A stretch of 64,000 bases of DNA from Todiramphus chloris collaris (lineage: Eukaryota; Chordata; Aves; Coraciiformes; Alcedinidae). A program made the translations under genes and the position numbers. Below are positions 11,201 through 23,200 of this stretch, piece after piece. The DNA is taken from the NCBI GenBank assembly GCA_025345505.1, contig JANVCC010000013.1:2333666-2397665 (forward strand), in the 5' to 3' direction. The first letter of the stretch is position 1. Each line of letters begins with the position of its first letter. The notes beneath the pieces are model-generated. The model was not told where the DNA came from. It saw only the letters and a program-made list of their open reading frames with translations, and did no database searches.

Positions 11201-14200
11201 GGGAAGTGTCTTGCACTTTTGCTCAGTCCCTCCTGGAAGGGGATACACCAAATCCCAATTCAGATCCCACCCTCTGTAGACAGGACTTGGTTTATGCTGG
11301 TGGTGGAGGAGGAGAAAGGTGCAGGGAGATGGTGAGGGTAAGGGTGAGGTGGGGAGGTTGGGACCGAGGGGGAAAGTGCCAGGAGGGGGCCTGTCAGAGT
11401 TAATGGCAGAGCACTGGGAGCCCAGCCCACCCTGTGCCCTTTTTTCTTGGGGGTGCATCACGGTGGTGCCCCCCAACCCAAGTGCATCCCCTCAGGGTAT
11501 GGATACGTGCCACGGGCTGGCACATGACCAAGAATCCCGCTTCCCATTGCAGAACATTGCAAGCACAAATCGGTTGCAGAGAACCTGGTCTCGGCACAGA
11601 ACCTCCTGGAGGGTGAGGAGCTGGCATTGGCCAAGGTAACCACAGGCCATGGTTTATTCTGAGCTGGCACTGACACACCGATGGCCAGCCTGGGGTCAGT
11701 GACACTTCACCTGCCTTGTTTCAGGTGGCTGTACTGCTCCTGTACCACACCTCCATGAGCTGCAAGAACCCTGGGGACTGGAATGAGTTTGACTACAAGA
11801 CCCAGGTGATCATGTCAGAGTTCCCTCTCTAGGCTGGGGGTGTGGGAGGTACCTTTTGGGAGGTGCTCCAAGACTTGCCTTCCTATTTGGGTCCTCTGGG
11901 AAGGTGGTGCAGGTGCTGTGGTCATCTGGGCAATCGAAAGACTTGTGACCGCGTGTGGGCAGGGAGCTGTGATTGGAAGCCACTGACCCCATGGTTTTTC
12001 TCCAACACAGGTTGAATTGGCCTCGATCCTCAGATTTGTGCTGGACAACGAGGAGAGCCTGAATGAGAACCTTGATACGTTTCTGCAGAGGAAACGTGAG
12101 TGCTGGGCTCTGGCTGCCCGTGCTGTGGCATCGGCCTGGAGGAACGGGCCAAGTCTCGTGCAGGCCTGGCAGGTGTTGGGCATGTGTTTCGTAGAATCAT
12201 GGAATGGTTTGAGTTGGAAGGGAACTTTAAAGGGCATCTAGTCCAGTGCCCCCATTTCTCCTGGCTGGCACTCTGTTAAAACTGACAGGTTCATGGGTTT
12301 GCTGTAGCGATGCCCAAGTGCCAGCTTGGACTGGGTTAGAAACAGGCAGTAACCTTGCAGAGAGCAGAATCATAATATAAATTGTTTAGCTTGGAAAAGG
12401 CCTTTAAGATTGATTCAGCCATTAACTCAGCACTGCCAGATCACTATTGGTCACCATTAACCCAGCATTGCCAGGTCACCATGTCCCTCAGCACCACATC
12501 TGCGGCTCCTTCTCCCCCTAGGAAACTATGGCCTCGCAGAACTCGGTAGGGTGGAACAACATGGAAACACTGAATTGTTTTGGTTGGAAGAGACCTCTAA
12601 GATCAAGTCCAACCGTTAACCCTGCACTGCCAGGTCACCACTAAACCATGGCCCTCAGCACCACAGCTCCATGGCTTTGAAACCCCTCCAGGGATGAGGA
12701 CTCCACCACTGCCCTGGGCAGCCTGGGACAGCCCTTCACAACCCTTGTGGGGAAGAAATTGTTCCTCGTGTCCAGCCTAAACCTCCCCTCATGCAACTTG
12801 AGGCCATTTCCTCTTGTCCTGTCACTTGTTCCCTGGGAGAAGAGACCAACCCTCCACTTGGCTCCAGCCTCCTTTCAGGGAGTTGTCAAGAGCAAGGTCT
12901 CCCCTGAGCCTCCTTTTCTCCAGGCTCAACAACCCCAGGTCCCTCAGCTGCTCCTCACAAGACTTCTGAGAGTTGTGTGGGATATTGCAAGTGCTGAGCA
13001 TCTTCCTGTACTGCTCCCACACTGGCAGCACCTAACCAGCATGACTGACCCTTTTCTAGAGCATAAAAACATTGTGGTTTCCCCCCATTTTATGGCTGCC
13101 AAGCCATAAAAGGAATAACACCATCCAGATCTCCTGTGCCCAGGTCCCCTGTAAGCCCTTCTGTAGGAGCAGGGCTGCCCCATATGCACTGGGCTCTTCC
13201 CACTCGCCATCATCCTAACCTTTGTGGCACATGCTGCTTTCCCTGAAGCTTCGTGGTGGGAGTGGAATGCCAGGAGCAGCAGCCCAGATCTAGCAGGATG
13301 CGGGTGTAAGGCAGGTTTACCACTTTCTCAGCTGGGCTGATCCATCCCTGTTGGAATTTGTGGTTCCCGGGACCAGCGGTTCCTCCCTTCTGGTATGAAT
13401 GTGAAGATTACAACGTGCTTCTTGTGTTTTCCAGCACCACTGGCCTCGTCCAGCAGCAGCAGCAGCTCTGAGGAGCATTCCCCGCTGCTCTCCCTGCCAC
13501 ACAAGCGAGAGGTGCGTTTCCTGGAGCTGCAGAAGATTGCCTCCTCCTCTGGAGCCAACAAGTATGTCCCCAGCCTCTTGGCTGCCGAGGGGGGAGTGAG
13601 GGAACAGCGGGGAAGGCACAGGGCAGCTTCTGGGTCCAAGAGGCGTAGCCGAGGTGCACAGTGACTCCACGGACACCCCGTTTCCCTGTAGTGCAAACTT
13701 GACACGGGGATGTAGGGTGGTGGGGTGAGGTTAGGCTGTAATTAGTTCTTTTAGCCCAGCTCATCTCCGTGTAATGAGCACAGACACTTCCCAGACCAGC
13801 CTGGGGTCCTTACCTGCCCTGGGCTGGTTCCTAGAATTATTTTGGTGCCAGATCACCACTACACCATGTCCCTCAGCACCACATCTCCATGGCTTTGAAA
13901 CCCCTCCAGGGATGGGGACTCCACTACTGCCCTGGGCAGCCTGGGACAGGCCTTGACAACCCTTGTGGGGAAGAAATTGTTCCTCAGGTCCAATCTAAAC
14001 CTCCCCTGACACAACTTGAGGCCATTTCCTCTTGTCCTGTCACTTCTTCCTTGGGAGAAGAGAGCAACCCCCACCTGGCTCCAATCTCCTCTCAGGGAGT
14101 TGTTGAGAGCAAGAAGGTCTCCTCTGAGCCTTCTTTCCCTCAGGCTCAACAACCCCAGGTCCCTCAGCTGCTCCTCACAACACTTGTGCTCTAGACCCTT

Positions 14201-17200
14201 CCCCAGCTTTGTTGCCCTTCTCTGGCCATGCTCCAGCCCCTCAATGACCTCCTTGGAGTGAGGGGCCCAAAACTGAACCCAGGATTCAAGGTGTGGCCTT
14301 CCCAGTGCCCAGTCCATGTGGATGATCCCTGCCCTAGTCCAGCTGACCACACTAGTGCTGATCCAAACCAGGATGCTGGTGGCCTCCTTGGCCACTTGGT
14401 TACACCCTAGCTTCTCTTCAGCTGGTTTTTGATCAAACCGCTCAGGTCCTTTTCCACCAGGCAGTTTCTAGATGCTCTGCCCTGGAGCATTGCAGGGTAT
14501 TGTTTTGACCCAAGGGCAGGACCCTCATCCCTTGTTTAGGAGGACCTGGCTTGTGCTGCTGTTGAGTGTTCTGAAGCAGTTTCTCTCCAGACAGCTGAGT
14601 ACTCTGTGGTAGGGCACTGTGGGTTGAAGGGAGATGGATACTCTGTCATGAAACTGGATTTGTACACTCTGGACACTTTGAGGCTGGTTTTAGCATGATC
14701 AGGATGAGGACAGTGGCCTTTCTGCTCAGCATCAACATTATCTAAGCTGGGGTAACCAGTGTGGGTCTGTGTGGGCGGAAGGACCATGCCCCACTGTTGG
14801 TCTGGACAACTGAGTTCTGTGGTGTGTCACTCCACAGCATGTTCTCTGGCCCTCCATCCTCACCCATGGGGGATGTCATGCAGACCCCCCAGTTTCAACT
14901 GCGACGGATGAAGAAGCAGCTGGCTGTGGAGAGAGAGAACAGGGAGGAGCTGGAGGTGGAACTGGCAGAGAGTCGCAAGCTCATCACTGAGAAAGGTCAG
15001 TCACTAGTGGGACATCCTGGGGCTTGCTGGGGCTGAGACCTTGCATGGTTTCTGTGACTTCATTGTGATTCTGACCCCACTGTGACTGTGTTCATGCATG
15101 GTTCATTCTTACAAACCCCAAGCGAGCAGAGCTTGCAGCTTTGGAGCTCCTCAGGCTTTCTGGAACACACAGGTCAGCTCAGAGTTTGCCGTGCCTTGCT
15201 CTGTAGTGGCCCAAGGGGACCTTTGCCCATTAGCCTGGAACAAAGCATGATGCAGATGGGAGTTGAGAGAGCTCTGATGCTATTGTAACAACTCTGATAT
15301 GGCTCTTTGTCCTTCTGCCAAATGATTTGGAGCAGGCTGGCAGGCGTAGGAGTCTCACCACCCACATCTAAAACACTCTCTGCACCAGGGATTTCCCCAG
15401 GCACGCGCCAAGACTCTGTGTTCCTTTTTCCCTCTTGTATACCCTGATACGTCCTGGGCAACAAAAGCCACAAGTGAAGTAACACCCATGCCAAGCGGCA
15501 GCGCTGGCAGCCAGTCTCTTCTGTCTCTTGCCAGCTTGTGAGGACAGAGGGAGAACCTCCACCGTGCTGTTGGGGAATTCAGGTGCCATAAAAAGGTGGT
15601 AATGCACCCTTTTTGCTGCCTTCCTCAGAGTCTCACATCACTATGATGCAGCAGCGAATCGATCGCTTGGCTCTGCTCAATGAGAAGCAAGCAGCCGACC
15701 AGCTGGAACCCAAGGAAATGGAAGAGCTGAGGGAGAAGAATGAAAGGTAATCATCTGGGAACATCCACTCACTTGTGCTTGGCTGGTTCTGGTTGCTCCC
15801 ACCATCCCATGCTATGTGTTCTCTTCCCCAGCAATGCATAAAACAGGGGCAAAGGTATCATAGAATCCCAGCCTGGTAAGGGTTGGCAGGGACCTCTGGA
15901 GACAATCTCAGCCAATCCCTCTGCTCCATCAGGGTCACCCAGAATACCTTGCCCAGGATCACATCCAGGTGGGTTTGGAATCTCTCCAGAGAAGGAGACT
16001 CCACAGCCTCCCTGGGCAGCCTGGGCCAGGCTCTGGCACCCTCACAGAACGTTTTCCTGAGTTCAGTTTGTGTCCATTGCCTCTTGTCCTGTCACTGGGC
16101 ACTACTGACAAGAGTCTGGCCCCATCCTCCTGACACCCGCACTTAAGATATTGTGAAGCATTGATTAGATCCCAAAACCTTTGTTTTGTTCTCTGTCTCC
16201 TCCTCTGCAGCTGTGCATCAGGGAGGAAATGGCTTCATCAGTCATAGAATCATAGAATGGTTTGTGTTGGAAGGGACCATTTGAGGTCATCTCCTCGTGC
16301 ACTGAGCAGGGACGTGTGCAGCTAGAGCAGGTTGCTCAGAGCCCCGTCCAACCTCACTTGGAATGTTTCCGGGGATGGGGCATTGACCACCTCTCTGGGC
16401 ACCTGGGAACAGGGTCTCTCCACCCTCAGTGTCAACAATTCCTTCTCTCCCATCTAAATCTCCCTCTTTTAGTTTAAAACCATCACCCCTTGCCCTGTGT
16501 CACCAGGCCCTGATACAAAAGTCTGTCCCCGTTTTTCTGACAGGCTCCTTTAAGACCTGAAAGGCCACAATAACGTTTCCCTGGAGCCTTCTCCTCTCCA
16601 GACTGAACAACCCCAACTCTCTCAGCCTGACCTCACAGCAGAGGGGTTCCAGCACTCCCTCAGATCATTTTCGTGGCCTTCTTCTGGGGCTCTGTGCCAC
16701 TGAAAGCTTTCAGGTTGATATTGGAGCTCCTGCTTCCAGCTCCTTTCCCAGCTGCCAACCCTCCAGTTTGATCCAGTTCAATCAGATCTGAACTGGGCTG
16801 CAATGTGCACTTGAATTCTGTCACCTGCTGCACTGCATCCTAGTCTCTGCCCTGGCCCTGTGCAGCAGCGTGTTGACTGGGGAAGGTCACCCACGCTCTG
16901 CTGGCATGTGCCATGCCTGGCTTTATTTTGTCCTTTCCTCACTTATTTCGCTCTGCAGCGGGGTGGCTGGAGTCCTGCAAATGCCTCTGTCCTCGGTTCG
17001 GAGCGGTCACTCACATCCAAAGCACAAACATCGCTCCACTCCACTTTGCCACATCTTGGGACCCATTTAGAGCTGAACTTATGGTAGTTTCTCACTAGGG
17101 CACGGAGATACTTTCATTTCCTCAGCAATATCCATCAGCATCAGTCCCCAGAGATGTCCTTGCCTGCCTTGGGCTTGCACCCTCTGCTTTAACAACCTCC

Positions 17201-20200
17201 TTGGAGGCTGGACTTTGAAAGTAATTAAAGGGTTCCTTCCAACTCAAACCATTCCATAATTCTCCTCTCTCACAGCCTGATGATGCGCTTGCACGAGGCA
17301 CTCAAGCAGTGCCAGGACCTGAAGACCGAAAAAGGACAGATGGACCGAAAAATCAACCAGCTCTCTGAGGAGAATGGAGATCTTTCCTTCAAGGTACAGG
17401 CTGCTGTGTCCTCTCCGTGTTCTTGCAGCCCAGTCGTTTGTGGTGGGTCGCAGGGTGGGGAGGATTTGATGGCAGTGCTGAGCTGACTTGTGTGACCTTG
17501 ACCCAGTGACTGAGCCTGCTCTGGGCTCTAGATCTGAAAAGGAACCGTGGTTGGGGAAATAAGGTCTGGGTGAAGTCACCTGCACATGGTGTAGGGAGTG
17601 ATCACCGAGGACCTGGGATGTCCATAGATGCTGCAGTGCTCAGGAGAAAGGAGTTGTGCTGGGCAGTGGGAATGACTCTGACCCTCCTCTGAGATGGTGA
17701 ATTTGTCCCTTTGCAGCTACGTGAGATTGCCAGCCACTTGGTCCAACTGCAGGAGGCCCTGAACGAGCTCTCGGAGGAGCACAACTCAGCCCTGGCTCAG
17801 TCACAGGAAAAGCAGGGGCAGCTGGAGAGTGAGCTGCGGGCTGCCCTGCAGGACAAGGTGAGGGGGGCCCCGGGCACATAGAATCGTAATCATTCTGGTT
17901 GGAAAATATCTTGTAAGAACATTGAGTCCTACCATTAACCCAGCATTGCTAAGTCACCGCTAAACCATGTCCCTCAGCACCACAGCTCCATGGCTTTGAA
18001 ACTCCTCCAGGGATGGGGACTCCACCACTGCCCTGAGCAGCCTGGGACAGGCCTTGAAAACCCTTGCAGGGAAGAAATTGTTCCTCAGGTCCAACCTAAA
18101 CCTTCCTTGGCACAACTTGAGGCTGTTTCCCCTTGTCCTTGGGAGAGGAGACCGACCCCTACCTGGCTCCAATCTCCTTTCAGGGAGTTGTGGAGAGCGA
18201 GAAGGTCTCCCCTGAGCCTCCTTTTCTCCAGGCTCAACAACACCAGGTCTCTCAGCTGCTCTTCACAAGACTTGTGCTCTGGATCCTTCCTTGGCTTTAT
18301 TGCCCTTCTCTGGACACACTCCAGCCCCTCAATGTCCTTCTTGGAGTGAGAGGCCCAAAACTGCAGGACCCAAACCTTGGCCTTATTGAACTTCATTCTG
18401 TTGGCCTTGGCTCATCCAGCCAGCTAGACCCTTTTGTAGAGCCTCCCAACCCTCCAGCAGATCAGCACGCCTCCTAACTTGATGTTGTCTGCAACTTCTG
18501 TGAGGGTGCCTCAGTCCCCTTGTCCAGATCTCGGATAAATATATGAGAGAGAAGAGGGTCCCATCTGGGTGGTGGGTGACCCCCATCTTGGTGTCCATTA
18601 AAGCTAGGTGACTGCATCTCCCCTTGCCCCATGCTGTGCTCAGTCCCACATCTCTGTCCCCAGAAATGCTCGGAAGAGAAGATTGAGATTCTCCAGGGGA
18701 AGATTTCTCTGCTGGAGGACCAGCTATCCAAGCTGGGAGACAGCACTGCCCAGGAGAAGGGAGAAGTTATGGGTGATGTCCTGAAGGTACTGCTGGGTTT
18801 TGAGAGAGCCTCTGGCTCCTGCTCTAATGGAAAGCCCTCTAGCTGGGGAGAGTGGCAGGTGCTAGAGGGGTGTGGGACAGAACCAGCTGCTCTTTGGTGT
18901 TGTACAGGGTACTGTGGGGCTATGGGAAGCCCTTTTGTAGTGAATTTGGGACTATTGCTCCTGGGTAACCTCCCATAGCGTGGTCAGTTGTGCAGTGGCT
19001 TCTGCACGGTGAGAAAAGGTGCTTGGTCCAAGAGCAGCAGAAGGCAAAGGGGAAACTGGGGTGTGCTGGGCATTCTGGGAGGGAAGGCAGGCAGGCACTG
19101 GGCTGCTCCCATGGGGCCACAGCTTCTGGGTCTCTGGTGAGATATAGCTCAAGTAACACCCTGGGTTGAGTGTGTGCTTTGTTTTCCCACTACATTTTCT
19201 CTCTGCCAGATGGAAGAGCTGAAGCAGGAGGTGTCCAGCCTCGCCGCTAAAGGGGCTGAGCTCCAGGCCACCGTCCTGCGTCTGGAGGAGGAGAAACAGC
19301 TACGGGAGGCAGCTCTGCAATCTGAACGTGCCCGCTTCGAGGAGGAGATGCAGCAGCTGGGTGGCCTGGTCACCAACCTCCAGAACTCCCTCTCTGAGAG
19401 CCATCGGGCAAGGGAGAGGCTGGAGCAGGACCTGCGGGCGCAGGAGGCGGAGGTAGAGGCCAGGCGGCTGGCTGCCCTCCACGCCCAGCACGAGAAGACC
19501 CTGCGGGAGAGGGACTCTGCCCTACAGCAACTCCAGCACCTACAGGAAGCCAACACATCCCTGAGCAGCCAGCTGCAGGCCATGGTGCAGGCCCGGGATG
19601 CCAACCAGGCTGCCTGGGAGGAGGAGAAAGCTGAGCTGAGCCGCAGAATTGGTGAGCTGGAAGCCAGGATCGTGGAGCTCGGCGCGCAGCGGCAGCAGGG
19701 AGCGGCAGAGGGGCTGAAAGCCCAGCTGCGGGAGCTGGAGGGCAGGTTGAAGGAGAGCCAGCAGAAGCTGGCCGAGAGGGAGAGGCTGGCCCGGGAGAAC
19801 ACCCGCCTGCAAGAGAGGCTGCTGTTCCTGGAGGAATCCCTACGGAATACCGAAGGCATTCTGGAGGATGAGAAGAGGCGGGCGGCCGAAAGCCTGGAGA
19901 CCAGCCTGGCCAGGATTGCTGAGCTGGAGGCGGAGAGGCAGCAGCTGGTGCAGGGCCGGGAGCCAGCTCGGCAGGAGATGGCCAAGCACCGGGCACCGGA
20001 GGAAAGCTGGGAGAAGCCAATGGGAGCCTCTGCTGCTGCCCGAGGGGAGGATGGAGAGCGTGGGAGGCTGGAGGAGGAAATGCGGGCGCTGAGCTGGGAG
20101 CACAGCCGGGCCTGCCAGCGGCTACAGGATGAGCAGGAGAAGGTGGCCACGCTGGAAGCCCGGGCTGCTGAGCACCAGGAGAAACTGGCCACCCTCCAGG

Positions 20201-23200
20201 CTGATCTGTCCAGTGCCTGGGCACGGGCAAAGGAGCAGGAGGGTGAGGAGCAGAAGCTGAGGACTGAGGTCTCCTCCCTGCGGGAGAAAATGGCCATCGC
20301 TGAGCAAGCCACGGCCCAGCGTGTGGCTGGGCTGGAGGCGGATGCCCGGCGAGCTGCTGAGGTGCTGGAGGGGGTCTCCCAGCAGCTCTCCCAGGAGAAA
20401 CTCAAATCCAAGGAGCTGGAAGCTGCCGTGGAGAGGCTACGGAATGCAGAGGCTGAGCAATCCCGTGTGGCTGCTGCCAGCAGGAAGCGGGAGCTGGAGC
20501 TGGAGGTGGAGGTGAAGAAGCTCTCTGGGGAGTTGACCCTGCTGGGTGCCAGGCTGGAGGAGATGATGCAGGAGCACCGGCTGGACCTGGCGCGTCAGGA
20601 GGAGGAAGCAAGGTGCTTGAAGCAGGAGGTGGAGCAGTCCAAGGCAGATTATGCCGCCGAGCGAGCACGCAAGGCAGAGCTGGAGGTGCAGCTGCAAAAT
20701 GCCCTCAACGAGCAGAGGGTGGAGCAGTCCGTGCACCAGGAAGAACTGGCCCGGTCCCGGGAGCTGATGGAAGAGAAGGAGGAAGAACTGGACAAGCTCC
20801 GCCAGACAAACATCTCACAGGGTGAAGAGCTGAGGGATCTGCAGAAGACAGTCAGCAAGCTGAAAGGAGAACTTGCCTCAGCAGAGGCAGCCAAGGTGGA
20901 CACCAGTCTGCAGGGATTCTCAGAGGCCACCCAGAGCAGGGATGCAGAGGGCGACAGCATCAAGGCCACCTTCTCAAAGGAGACGTCCCTCAAAAGCTTG
21001 GAGAAGACACGTCACATGGAGCAGGAGTCTGCATCAAGCCAAGACCTTTACGAGGAGAAGCTGAAGGAGACCCAGGCACTTCGTTTGCAAGTGGAGGAGC
21101 TGGAGCAGAAGTGCAGGGAACAGCAGGAGGCCACAGCCGCCCTCGAGCGAGCAGCGGCTGAGGCAGCGAGAGCAGAGCGAGTGGAGCTGGAGTCCGTGAG
21201 GAGGGAAGTGACCCAGCAGAAGGAGAAGGTGTCAGAGCTGCAGAAGCTGCTGGAGGCCTCAAGGTCGGCGCAGGCTCTGCATGACAGCACGGTGGAGTCC
21301 CTGCAGAAGGAGCTCCAGGAGAAGAGCAGGGAGCTGCTCCAGAGCAAGACCACCATGGCTGCTGCTGAGAAGGAGCTGGCGTCCCTTCGCTCTGCAGCAC
21401 AGGAAAAGGGCCGATCGGAGGAGAACTGGAAGGAGCAAGTGTCCCAGTGCATCCAGGAGATGGAAAGGAAGAACAGCCTTATCAGCAGCCTGGAGCACGA
21501 GGTCTCCATCCTCCATCGGCAGGTGACGGAGAAGGAAGGGGAGAGCAAAGAGCTGAAGCGCCTGATCATCGCTGAGTCAGAGAAGAGCAAGAAGCTGGAG
21601 GAGAGGCTGCGGGTGCTGCAGACGGAGATGGCCACAGCCGCCTCCCGGGCAGCCGAGAGGTGCTCGCTCATGAAGGTGGAAGTGCAGCGGTGCCAGGAGG
21701 AGATGGAGAAGCAGCGGTTGGCCATCGAGGCTCTGAAGAGGGACCGTCATTGCCAGAGCGAGCGGGAAGATGAGCTGCGGCAGGAGGTAAAGGTCTGCCA
21801 GGACAAGTGCCTCCAGAAGGAGCAGCTCCTCGCCGCCCTGCAGCAGGAACTCAGCAGCGCCCAGGCGCTCGCCGGCGAGCTGCCGGCACTGAAGCACCTT
21901 TGCCAGCAGCTGCAAGCTGAGCGCGCTTCCCTGGAGAACCAGCATCTCCAGGACTTGGAGCAGAGGGCGAAAAGCTTGGCCGCTCTGCAAACGGAACTGG
22001 CGCGGACCAAGCTGGAAGCGGCCGAGGTGCCCTCACTGCGGGAGCGCTCGGCGGAGCAGGACCGGGCCGTCCAACGGCTGCAGGCAGAGGCGGCGGAGCA
22101 GGCGGCGCGGCTGGCAGGGCTGCAACAAGCCAACGCTCGGCTGGTCGAGGAGAACCGAGGGCTCGGGGAGAGCAGGAGCCGAGGGCAGCAGCGTCTGGAG
22201 GCAGAGCTGGGCCAGGCCAGGGAGCGGCACGCACGGGAGCTGGAGCGGCTGCGGTCAGCGTCGGAGGAGCTGGTGGCCAGCAGCCGGCAGGAGGCTGAGG
22301 AGGCTGCGCAGAAGCTGGAGGAGATGAAGAAGGAGTACGAGGGCAGCAAAGCAGCGGCACTGGAGGAGAGGAGGAAGCTGCTGGAGGAGAGGCAGAGGCT
22401 GACAGCTCAGGTAAGGGCTCCTGTGACCTCCCTGCCGGGTGGGCTGCAAGCGGGAGGGAGCCCCTCGGGAAGAGGGGCATATTTAGTCTCCTCAACACCT
22501 CCAAACTGGGGTTGTTCAGCCTGGAGAAGAGAAAGCTCCGGGGAGACCTTCTTGTGGCATTTCAATACTAAAAGGGGCCTGTCAGAAAGATGGGGACAGA
22601 CCTTTTAGCAAGGTCTGCTTTGACAGGACAAGGGGTGATGGTTTTAAAACTGGAAGAGGTATTTATAGAGAAGGAAGAAATTCTTCAGTGTGAGGGTGGT
22701 GAGATCCTGGCCCAGGTTGCCCAGAGAGGTGGTCGATGCCCCATCCCTGGCAACATTCCAGGTGAGGTTGGCTGGGGCTCTGAGCAACCTGCTCTAGTTG
22801 CAGATGTCCCTGCTCCGTGCAGGGGGGTTGGACTGGATGAGCTTGCTCCCTTCCAACCCAAACCATTCTGTGAGTTTTATGAATCTGAACATAAGATTCT
22901 GTTCTAGTCTGAAAAAAAATTTTCCTTCTGAATGTGAGGAGAAACTTCTTTGCTGTGAGGGTGCCAGAGCCTGGCCTGGGCTGCCCAGAGAGGCTGTGGA
23001 GTCTCCTTCTCTGGAGAGATTCCAAACCCGCCTGGACAATGCGAACCTTGGCAGTGTGCTCTGGGTGACTCCGCTGGAGCAGCGGGTTGGATGAGATGAT
23101 CTCCAGAGGTCCCTTTCAAACCCCACTATGCTGGGATTCTGTGAATCCTTATACTCCTGCTCAGCACTGGGAGCTGGGGTTCTGGATATGCTCGGGCGTG

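Noticed and set aside
19149-20411. Long open frames antisense to the large NUMA1 exon
   Set aside because: They mirror the GAG/CAG/CTG codon bias of the coiled coil (Ser/Ala/Cys-rich translation) and have no splice context or homology.
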